Shown here piece after piece: positions 14,962 to 21,348 of a DNA stretch of 24,452 nt. The position numbers and the translations under genes were made by a program. The stretch spans positions 1-24,452 of the forward strand of contig CAAELC010000037.1 in the NCBI GenBank assembly GCA_900756715.1, written 5' to 3'. The DNA comes from an uncultured Oscillospiraceae bacterium. GTDB lineage: Bacteria; Bacillota; Clostridia; Oscillospirales; Oscillospiraceae. Every line of letters starts with the position of its first letter. The stretch's first letter is position 1. The notes beneath the pieces are model-generated. The model worked only from the letters and a program-made list of their open reading frames with translations, did not search any database and was not told where the DNA came from.

Positions 14962-15007
14962 CCGGCCGCTGCTAACCGGAGCGTTTTGAAAGAAAGAAGC
15001 TGATTTT

Positions 15008-15535
15008 ATGAACGCAGTATTGGAAAGTATGCTGACACGCCGCAGCGTCCGCAAATACAAGCCGGATGCCGTGCCGCAGGAACTGCTGGATCAGATCATT
15101 CAGGCCGGTCTGTACGCTCCTAGCGGAAAGGGAGAGCAGAATACCATCATTCTGCAGGTCACCAATAAGGAACTGCGGGACACCATTTCCCACATGAATC
15201 AGGAAATCGGCGGCTGGGAGCCGGGCTTTGATCCGTTTTATGGTGCTCCGGCCATGCTGATTGTGCTGGCCAGAAAAGAATGGCCCAACCGGGTGTATGA
15301 CGGCAGCGTGGTGATGGATAATCTGATGCAGGCCGCTCACGCGTTGGGACTGGGCAGCTGCTGGATTCACCGGGCCAAGGAGGAGTTTGACAGTGAGTGG
15401 GGCAGGGAACTGCTGAAATCGCTGGGCGTGGAGGGCCAGTGGGAGGGCATTGGTCACTGCGCACTTGGCTACCCGGAGGGCGAGGCACCCAAGGCCGCAC
15501 CCCGGAAGGAGAACCGGGTTTTTTATGTAAAATAA
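15008..15535 (+). CDS. Nitroreductase family FMN oxidoreductase
   Basis: The 175-residue product is a short-form nitroreductase of the FMN-dependent NfsB/Frp fold. Diagnostic pieces are the N-terminal MLTRRSVRKYKPDAVP, which binds FMN phosphate through Arg/Ser/Arg, LYAPSGKGEQNTIIL near residues 36-50, GAPAMLIVLARK near 79-90, and DGSVVMDNLMQAAHALGLGSCWI near 98-120. The C-terminus has GYPEGEAPKAAPRKENRVFYV, as usual. It likely reduces nitro compounds, quinones or flavin with NAD(P)H; the physiological substrate is unknown. The ribosome binding site is weak (GAAAGAAAGAAG). It is divergent from the M20 gene, with candidate operators in between. Confidence 0.93.
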   Translation: MNAVLESMLTRRSVRKYKPDAVPQELLDQIIQAGLYAPSGKGEQNTIILQVTNKELRDTISHMNQEIGGWEPGFDPFYGAPAMLIVLARKEWPNRVYDGSVVMDNLMQAAHALGLGSCWIHRAKEEFDSEWGRELLKSLGVEGQWEGIGHCALGYPEGEAPKAAPRKENRVFYVK

Positions 15536-15539
15536 CAAC

Positions 15540-15574
15540 AAAGCTGGGCTGCCGGTGGCAGCCCAGCTTTCATA
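15540..15574. terminator. Bidirectional terminator between the nitroreductase gene and hpf
   Basis: AAAGCTGGGCTGCC (15540-15553) and GGCAGCCCAGCTTT (15557-15570) form a perfect 14-bp stem around GGT, between two convergent genes. A and T tracts are at both ends. Confidence 0.87.
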
Positions 15575-15588
15575 CGCATGTCTGAATC

Positions 15589-16125
15589 TTACTCCGCCTC
15601 AATCAGGCCATAGCCACCGTTGTTCCGGCGGTAGACCACATTGATCTGCTCGGTGGTCACATTGCGGAACACATAAAAGCTGTGATCCAGCAGATTCATC
15701 TGCAAAATGGCTTCCTCGGTGCTCATGGGCTTGACGGTAAAGCGCTTGGTGCGCAGCACCTCAAACTCCGGCTCCTCCACCACATCAAATTCCGCCGGCA
15801 CGGTGGCCACCAGTGCGTCGGCCCGCAGGTTTTTGGCAAGGCGGGTTTTATTTTTCCGGATGCGCCGGTCGATGAAGGCCACCGCCTCGTCGATGGCGCC
15901 CCGCATGTCACCGTCCCGATCCTCCTCCTGAGCGCGGAACAGGGTTCCGTTGGCGGCGCGGATCGTCAGCTCCACCACGCAGCGATTTTTCTTTTCCACG
16001 GCGAAGGTCACAAATGCCTCCGCTTCCTCAGGAAAGTACCGATCCAGCTTGTTGATTTTTTTCTCGGCGTATTCCTTGATGGAATCATTCAGAGGGACTT
16101 TTTTGCAGGTAAATGTGAACTTCAT
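15589..16125 (-). CDS. hpf: Ribosome hibernation promoting factor, long form
   Basis: Long HPF binds the 30S decoding region and joins two ribosomes into inactive 100S dimers in starved or stationary cells. The ATG at 16125 follows AAAGGAG; an in-frame start at 16194 lacks a site and would add a non-family leader. The 178-residue product has the N-terminal S30AE/YfiA fold (about 1-105, MKFTFTCKKVPLNDSIKEYAEKK-type start, basic helix RIRKNKTRLAK near 108-118). The C-terminal dimerisation domain (about 122-178) carries RTKRFTVKPMSTEEAILQM, LLDHSFYVFRN and VYRRNNGGYGLIE. Length is normal for the Firmicute long form. It is single-gene with its own promoter. Confidence 0.96.
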   Translation of the reverse strand: MKFTFTCKKVPLNDSIKEYAEKKINKLDRYFPEEAEAFVTFAVEKKNRCVVELTIRAANGTLFRAQEEDRDGDMRGAIDEAVAFIDRRIRKNKTRLAKNLRADALVATVPAEFDVVEEPEFEVLRTKRFTVKPMSTEEAILQMNLLDHSFYVFRNVTTEQINVVYRRNNGGYGLIEAE

Positions 16126-16194
16126 AGGGCGAACTCCTTTCGCTTGTGAGCACGGGAAAGGGTCAGGGAGGATGTTCCCTTCATCCTTTTTCAA

Positions 16195-16223
16195 ATTATA
16201 TCATATTGCTGCTTATTTGAAAA
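16195..16223 (-). promoter_or_regulatory. hpf promoter
   Basis: On the minus strand: TTTTCA (16218-16223), 17-nt spacer, consensus TATAAT (16195-16200) preceded by TGA (extended -10). The leader is about 65 nt. Confidence 0.68.
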
Positions 16224-16387
16224 GGGTGCTTTCTGATTTTTGGGCGAAATTAACAAAATGTTCATGCGGAATGCGGATTCGATCCCCTTTGACAAAGGTT
16301 CCTACCGTTCGGCAAAACCTCCTATTTACATTTTCGCCGCTATGGTTTACTATAAAAAACGGAAGCTTTCCAATATCCCACCCGCTT

Positions 16388-16418
16388 GGGCCGCCTCTGA
16401 TGGGGCGGCTCCTTTTTT
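16388..16418 (+). terminator. Stand-alone intrinsic terminator with no upstream gene
   Basis: GCCGCCTC (16390-16397) and GGGGCGGC (16402-16409) form an 8-bp stem around TGAT, followed by TCC and a six-T run on the plus strand. No plus-strand gene ends upstream: the nearest is the nitroreductase gene, already terminated. The 16224-16387 stretch holds a TATAAA at 16351 with no good -35 and nothing else I can identify. It may end a small RNA or block stray transcription. Confidence 0.7.
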
Positions 16419-16435
16419 GATTTTTGCCCTTTCCC

Positions 16436-16464
16436 TTGCCATTTCCGTCGACTGCCTGTATACT
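16436..16464 (+). promoter_or_regulatory. Promoter of the radical SAM / Cys-tail operon
   Basis: TTGCCA (16436-16441), exact 17-nt spacer, TATACT (16459-16464). It lies directly after the stand-alone terminator and 33 nt before the radical SAM start codon. Confidence 0.78.
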
Positions 16465-16496
16465 GAAAGCAGCCGAAATGTGAAAGGAGGCTGCAT

Positions 16497-17891
16497 ATGA
16501 AGCACATGACTATTTTAGAGCGCCGCTACAAGGAGAAAAGCCTGAACTGCGTGCGCCATATGACGCTGGACCCCACCGGTCCCGGTGTGGTGCGTATCCA
16601 CATGATTCCGCCCCACAGCAAATCGCCGGATGACCCCTTTCTGCTGCTGCTCAATGGGGCGCAGCTGGTGCCGCTGAATCTTTCCTGGGCCATCCTGCTG
16701 GCGGAATTTATGACGCGGCTGGAGCCCTTTGCCGGGCTGGAGATTTCTACCAGCGATTGGGAGTCTATTACGGCGCAGACCGTCCGGACCATCCGCAAGC
16801 AGGTCTATCCATTTACTCCGGCGGCGGTGCTGCAATCGGATCTGGCACTGATGCTGCGTTCTCTTGTAGCTATTGCCCGGGGCGAGGAGCCGGAGGCTGA
16901 GGTGGGTATTCTGTCGCTGGGTGAGTATGCCGATAAGATGTCCGCGCCCCACCGGATGGACCTGATGGTCAGCGCCATGACAAGGGAAGGGCGCTGGCAT
17001 TGTAACCAGAAATGTCTGCATTGCTATGCTGCGGGCCAGCCCATGGGCGAGGCAGAGGAACTGGACACTGCGGCATGGAAGGAAATCCTTACCCGGCTGC
17101 GTCAGGCCAACATTCCTCAGGTGACCTTTACCGGGGGCGAGCCTACCCTGCGGCCCGATCTGGTGGAGTTGGTAGATGCGGCCCAATGGTTTGTGACCCG
17201 CCTGAATACCAATGGCCGCCGTCTGGACGCAGAACTGTGCAGACGACTGTATGAGGCGAGCCTTGACAGCGTGCAGGTTACGCTTTACAGCAGCGATGCT
17301 GCCGTGCACAACACGCTGGTGGGGGCAGAGGGCTTTGCCGACACGCTGACCGGTATTCGCAATGCGGTGGAGGCGGGACTGATTGTTTCCGTCAATACGC
17401 CCCTGTGCAGCCTGAACCGCAACTACAGTGATACCTTGCGCCTTGCCAGCAGTCTTGGGGTGCGGTACGCAACCTGCTCGGGCCTGATTCCCTCCGGCGG
17501 TGCTGACACGGATGAAAGCAGAGCCACTCGTCTGACCGAGCAGGAACTGACAGAAATTCTGCAGGATGCGGTGAAAACCGCCCAGCAGCTGAATATGGAG
17601 CTGGACTTCACCAGCCCCGGCTGGCTGCCGGAGCAGACGCTGCGCGGCATGGGGCTGGGTCTGGTTCCCAGCTGCGGCGCGTGTCTGAGCAATATGGCCA
17701 TTACCCCTGACGGCACGGTGGTACCCTGCCAAAGCTGGTTGGGCGGTGTGACCCTTGGAAATATCCTGACAGACGACTGGGAAGCCATCTGGCAGAATCC
17801 CCGGTGCGTGCAGATTCGGCAGGAAAGCGCCAAAATGGAGCAAATCTGCCAACTGCACTCCGGCAATCAGAAAAAGGAGGCGGCCCAATGA
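16497..17891 (+). CDS. Radical SAM maturase with PqqD-like N-terminus and abbreviated SPASM-like C-terminus
   Basis: The 464-residue enzyme has the radical SAM cluster motif C169-x3-C173-x2-C176 in WHCNQKCLHCYA, and a GGEPTLRPDL SAM-binding motif near 213-222. A later Cys-bearing region is typical of SPASM/twitch proteins: Cys393 and Cys396 (PSCGACLSNM), Cys411 in PDGTVVPCQSW, GNILTDDWEAIW, then Cys451. The usual last Cys pair (C-x-GGC-like) is missing because the protein ends 13 residues after Cys451. Residues about 45-125 (LVPLNLSWAILLAEFM and onward) resemble PqqD/RRE substrate-binding domains. AAAGGAGG precedes the ATG. The stop overlaps the next gene by ATGA, so the two products are made together. 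It probably modifies a peptide or protein, best guess the Cys-rich tail of its neighbour; substrate and chemistry are inferred. Confidence 0.9.
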   Translation: MKHMTILERRYKEKSLNCVRHMTLDPTGPGVVRIHMIPPHSKSPDDPFLLLLNGAQLVPLNLSWAILLAEFMTRLEPFAGLEISTSDWESITAQTVRTIRKQVYPFTPAAVLQSDLALMLRSLVAIARGEEPEAEVGILSLGEYADKMSAPHRMDLMVSAMTREGRWHCNQKCLHCYAAGQPMGEAEELDTAAWKEILTRLRQANIPQVTFTGGEPTLRPDLVELVDAAQWFVTRLNTNGRRLDAELCRRLYEASLDSVQVTLYSSDAAVHNTLVGAEGFADTLTGIRNAVEAGLIVSVNTPLCSLNRNYSDTLRLASSLGVRYATCSGLIPSGGADTDESRATRLTEQELTEILQDAVKTAQQLNMELDFTSPGWLPEQTLRGMGLGLVPSCGACLSNMAITPDGTVVPCQSWLGGVTLGNILTDDWEAIWQNPRCVQIRQESAKMEQICQLHSGNQKKEAAQ

Positions 17892-18994
17892 AAAAAACAT
17901 GCTGCCGCCTTCTGCTGGCGGCTCTGCTGGCAGTGTTGACGCTGGCCCCAATGGCGGTGGAAACGGCCCATGCGCAGGACTACGACCGGATTTTGAACTA
18001 TCAGGTGGATGTAACGCCCGATGTGTCTGACGGCAGCCTGCTGATCCGGGTGGACTTGGACTGGATGGCGCTGGAAGATTTGCCCGCCCGCAATGCGGAG
18101 GAAGGCGGCGCCAAAATAGGAATTCCCAATGGTTCTATCCACGCCTTAACAGGACTGACGGACAACATCGCATCAATTTCCAATGATAACAGCTATGTGT
18201 ACATTGATTTTACCCAATCTTACGATGCGGGGGAGAGCTTTCACTTCGCTTATAGCTGGGTACAGGAATACATGTATATACTGGGGGATAATGGAGAAGT
18301 CACCTATGACTATACACCCGGCTGGTTTACCAGTGCCCGGGTGGACAGCATGACCCTTACCTGGCACGACCCTGGCAATATCTATGGCGCCGGTACCGAC
18401 GGACAGTACGGCGGCGACCATGTGCTCACGGCTTCAGATATGGGCCATGGGGAGCAGCTGCCCATTTCTGTTACTTATGGGGATTGGCCCACGCAGCTGG
18501 ACGAACAAATGAGCCGGTACAACCTGCCTGACGATTATTATGGACAGGACTATGACGATGGATATGACGATGATTACGGCAGTGACCCTGAGGCTGTTTT
18601 TATCTCTCTCGTAGTGTTCTTTGTGGTGTGCTGCATCATTGTCAGTGCAATCACGGCCACCAGCTACCGGGCAGGCTTTGGTACCAGATATGTGTATGTG
18701 GGCGGCCTGTGGTATCCTCGCGGTCCGGATGGCAGACCGCGCCCCGGCAGCGTAGGAACGAAACACCGTCCAGCTCCGCCGCGCAGCAGTGGCTTCGGGG
18801 GCGGAAGCCGAGGCGGCGGCTTTGGCGGAGGTGGCTTCGGGGGCGGTGGCCACTGTGCCTGCGCCAGCAGCTGCGCCTGTGCCTGCGCGTGTGCCTGTGC
18901 CGGCGGCGGCCGCGCAGGGTGCAGCGCCAAGAATCTGTATGGCGCCATCCATGCAGATGCCTCGGTGGAGCAGCAGCTGCGTCGGAAATCCTGA
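17888..18994 (+). CDS. Exported membrane-anchored protein with Gly-rich linker and Cys-Ala repeat tail; candidate radical SAM substrate
   Basis: The ATG at 17888 overlaps the radical SAM stop and follows AAAGGAGG; upstream in-frame starts lie inside the previous gene. The 368-residue product has a signal peptide (about 1-29, likely cut after AHA) and a beta-type extracellular domain (about 30-205, resembling DUF2207-type proteins). A Tyr/Asp-rich stretch (216-233) and one membrane helix (about 236-257) follow, then Arg residues, which predicts a cytosolic C-terminus. The tail has a Gly-Phe-rich linker (302-321), then HCACASSCACACACACA (322-338), GGGRAGCS and a short charged end. Eight Cys lie at 323, 325, 329, 331, 333, 335, 337 and 345. 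This strict alternation next to a radical SAM gene suggests thioether or similar cross-linking. Function unknown. Confidence 0.88.
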   Translation: MKKTCCRLLLAALLAVLTLAPMAVETAHAQDYDRILNYQVDVTPDVSDGSLLIRVDLDWMALEDLPARNAEEGGAKIGIPNGSIHALTGLTDNIASISNDNSYVYIDFTQSYDAGESFHFAYSWVQEYMYILGDNGEVTYDYTPGWFTSARVDSMTLTWHDPGNIYGAGTDGQYGGDHVLTASDMGHGEQLPISVTYGDWPTQLDEQMSRYNLPDDYYGQDYDDGYDDDYGSDPEAVFISLVVFFVVCCIIVSAITATSYRAGFGTRYVYVGGLWYPRGPDGRPRPGSVGTKHRPAPPRSSGFGGGSRGGGFGGGGFGGGGHCACASSCACACACACAGGGRAGCSAKNLYGAIHADASVEQQLRRKS

Positions 18995-19067
18995 CAGCGC
19001 GAAAATGCACAGAAAAGCGCCTTCGACTTTCTGACCGGGTGAATAAGAAAGCAATATCGTATTTTGA

Positions 19068-19099
19068 ACGCGGCGTGACCGAAGTCACGCCGCGTCTTT
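19068..19099 (+). terminator. Terminator of the radical SAM / Cys-tail operon
   Basis: ACGCGGCGTGAC (19068-19079), stable CGAA tetraloop, GTCACGCCGCGT (19084-19095), then CTTTT. It ends the two-gene operon 74 nt after its last stop codon. Confidence 0.85.
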
Positions 19100-19108
19100 T
19101 CGTTATAC

Positions 19109-19151
19109 AAAAAGACCAGCGTAAAAAGCATTTCTGCCTCCTACGCTGGTC
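19109..19151 (-). terminator. Terminator of the ABC importer operon
   Basis: On the minus strand GACCAGCGTA and TACGCTGGTC (19114-19123 and 19142-19151) pair around an 18-nt loop and are followed by a T-run. It lies 117 nt after the last permease gene; between them (19152-19267) I see nothing else. Confidence 0.72.
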
Positions 19152-19267
19152 GTTTGCTTATCATTTTGCCAATTGCCTGCAAGCTGCACTTTGTCGGTGC
19201 TTTCAGATTATTGCTTCCCAATGTGGCGTTAGCGCATGGCACCTGGCAACTTTCTATCGGACTGCTT

Positions 19268-20209
19268 TTATCGCTGCCCTTTGTCGTAAGGAATGCCCTC
19301 CGCTTTGGGAGCGCGGGATTTTTTCGAGGTGAAGGCCAGTACCACCAGTGAGATGATATAGGGCATCATGTTATACACGGTGCTGGGCAGATTCAGGCTG
19401 GCCAGCAAGCTGAAGCCCGAGTACACATTGCCCAGTGCCCGGAACATGCCGAACAGCAGCGCAGCCAGCGCAATGCGTTGAGGCTTCCACTGGCCGAAAA
19501 TCATCACAGCCAGCGACAAAAAGCCGAATCCTGCCACGCCATATTCAAAGCGCCACTCGGACACACCGGCAGTGATGAACACGATACCGCCCAGTCCGCC
19601 CAGCAGACCGGAAATCAGCACGCCCGCCCAACGCATTTTGTAGACATTGATGCCTACACTGTCTGCTGCCTGCGGATGCTCGCCGCAGGCCATCAGCCGC
19701 AGACCAAAGCGGGTTTTATACAGCAACACATAGGACCCTGCCAGCAGCAGTGCCGTGAGCAGCATAAACCAGCTGAACTCAAACTTGCCGATATTCACCA
19801 GAAATGCCTGCTTGGCTGTGCCGTACTGAATAGTAGAGGACACGTCATCCGGGTTAGCTGCTGTGTTGATGGCCTTGACAATCACCGTGGCCGCCGCTGT
19901 ACCCAGAATATTCAGGGCCGTGCCGGCAATGGTCTGATCTGCCTTAAAGTTGATGCAGGCCACCGCCAGAAGCGCGGAGTACACCATGCCTACCAGCGCC
20001 GATGCTACAATCACCAGCAGTATGATCAGGAATCTGGGACTGTCTGACGGCAGGTAGCGCATCATTAGCGCGCCGCCCAGAGCACCCATAATCATGATGC
20101 CCTCCAAGCCCAGATTGATGACGCCGGAATGCTCCGAAAAGCAGCCGCCCAAAGCCACCAGAATCAGCACTGAGGCAAATGTCAGTGTGTATTGCAGCAG
20201 CAGTGTCAT
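19268..20209 (-). CDS. ABC transporter permease, NupQ/YufQ-like (nucleoside-type importer)
   Basis: The 313-residue product is a polytopic permease of the branched-chain/ribose type with about 8-9 helices. It has the features of the second permease in BMP-dependent nucleoside importers: a short N-terminus MTLLLQYTLTFASVLILVALG, GVINLGLEGIMIMGALGGA near residues 29-47, FKADQTIAGTALNILG near 87-102 and a GEHPQAADSVGIN cytoplasmic loop that should touch the ATPase. The ATG at 20209 follows AAAGGAGG and overlaps the stop of the first permease (ATGA); an earlier in-frame start at 20323 lies inside that gene. It is the last gene of the operon. Substrate class (nucleosides) comes from family resemblance only. 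Confidence 0.9.
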   Translation of the reverse strand: MTLLLQYTLTFASVLILVALGGCFSEHSGVINLGLEGIMIMGALGGALMMRYLPSDSPRFLIILLVIVASALVGMVYSALLAVACINFKADQTIAGTALNILGTAAATVIVKAINTAANPDDVSSTIQYGTAKQAFLVNIGKFEFSWFMLLTALLLAGSYVLLYKTRFGLRLMACGEHPQAADSVGINVYKMRWAGVLISGLLGGLGGIVFITAGVSEWRFEYGVAGFGFLSLAVMIFGQWKPQRIALAALLFGMFRALGNVYSGFSLLASLNLPSTVYNMMPYIISLVVLAFTSKKSRAPKAEGIPYDKGQR

Positions 20210-21348
20210 GCCTGATCGCCTCCTTTCCCGTTTTCGGCGTTCTGTGCCAGCTGTGCCTGCTTTTCCTCCCGCCGGGCAATGGACCGGTTCATGGCATATT
20301 TCATAAATGCCATAAAGCCGCACAGATAGATGATGATGGCGGAAATCAGGTCGGAAATCTGGGAGCAGTACATGGACTTATCCACATATGCGCCGCCCAG
20401 CGTAATATGTTGGATAAAATAGGAGGCAAGGATTGAACCGATGGGGCTAAGGCCGCCCAGGAACGCCGCCGCAATCCCATTAAAGCCCATGGCAGGAACG
20501 GCGGACTGGCTGCACTGCCACTGTTCAAAGCCGGTCAGATACAGCATAGCTGCGCCAAGACCAGCCAGTGCTCCGCCAATGGCAAGGGTAAGGATGGTGT
20601 TGCGTTTTTCCGCCATGCCGCAGTATCTGGCGGCATTTTTGTTGTTTCCGGTAGCCTTCAGCTCGTAGCCGAAGCGGGTTTTCTCCAGCACCACCCACAC
20701 CAGCACCGCAATCAGCACCGACAGCGGGATGGACAGGCCCACATATTGGTTGCCGCTGAACAGGCTGCCAAGGCCTATGGAGGGGATAATGGCGGAGGGG
20801 TTGGCATGGGCCACCGTGATGGTATAGGGGCTGGTAGGCTCCTTGACCTGAGTCAGCAGCATGTTGGTCAGATACAGGGTAATCCAGTTGAGCATAATGC
20901 CGCTGATGACCTCATTGACATTGCAATAGGACTTCAGCAAACCGGAAATCACGCCCAACACCGCACCGCCCGCCATTGCAAGAAGCATGCACAGCCACCA
21001 GGGTAAATTCCATGCAAGGGCGGCGTATAGACTCATGCAGGCGCCAGCCACATACTGGCCTGCCGCGCCGATGTTAAACAGGCCTACTTTATAGCAAAAC
21101 AGAATGCTCAGCGAGCACATCAGCAGCGGCGCCGTATTCACCAGCGTGCTGCCGAAATACTTCATCTGTGTCTCAGTTTTAGAATAGGTGAAGAAGTTCT
21201 TCATCACCGTCAGGATTGCCTCTCCGGCACCTGCAGGATTGATGAACAGCAGCACTACAAATCCAATCAGCATGCCCAGCACCACGCAGATCAGCGCCGC
21301 CAGCAGCGACTGGATGCCATCATTTTTCAGCAGATTCCTTTTCTTCAT
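20206..21348 (-). CDS. ABC transporter permease, NupP/YufP-like (nucleoside-type importer)
   Basis: The 380-residue product is the first, longer permease of the importer. Visible family pieces are an N-terminal helix, a periplasmic segment with YSKTETQMKYFGSTLVNTAPLL, CYKVGLFNIGAAGQYVAGA near 85-103, and YCNVNEVISGIMLNWITLYLTN near 140-161. A KATGNNKNAARYCGM cytoplasmic loop follows, which is the expected contact to the ATPase (EAA-like position). About 9-10 helices are expected. The ATG follows a GAGGTGA site and overlaps the ATPase stop, and its own stop overlaps the next start, so the three products are tightly coupled. Confidence 0.92.
   Translation of the reverse strand: MKKRNLLKNDGIQSLLAALICVVLGMLIGFVVLLFINPAGAGEAILTVMKNFFTYSKTETQMKYFGSTLVNTAPLLMCSLSILFCYKVGLFNIGAAGQYVAGACMSLYAALAWNLPWWLCMLLAMAGGAVLGVISGLLKSYCNVNEVISGIMLNWITLYLTNMLLTQVKEPTSPYTITVAHANPSAIIPSIGLGSLFSGNQYVGLSIPLSVLIAVLVWVVLEKTRFGYELKATGNNKNAARYCGMAEKRNTILTLAIGGALAGLGAAMLYLTGFEQWQCSQSAVPAMGFNGIAAAFLGGLSPIGSILASYFIQHITLGGAYVDKSMYCSQISDLISAIIIYLCGFMAFMKYAMNRSIARREEKQAQLAQNAENGKGGDQA

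Noticed and set aside
16224..16420. A riboswitch upstream of the radical SAM gene
   Set aside because: The terminator comes before the operon's own strong promoter and I recognise no known aptamer core.
16515..17951. A 478-codon minus-strand frame over the radical SAM gene
   Set aside because: The plus strand carries the radical SAM motif, ribosome binding site and promoter; the minus frame has none.
18791..18925. CRISPR or simple-repeat artefact in the Gly- and Cys-rich coding region
   Set aside because: No spacers, and the repeats are in frame within a gene with signal peptide, membrane helix and conserved-looking end; they encode the Gly linker and Cys-Ala tail.
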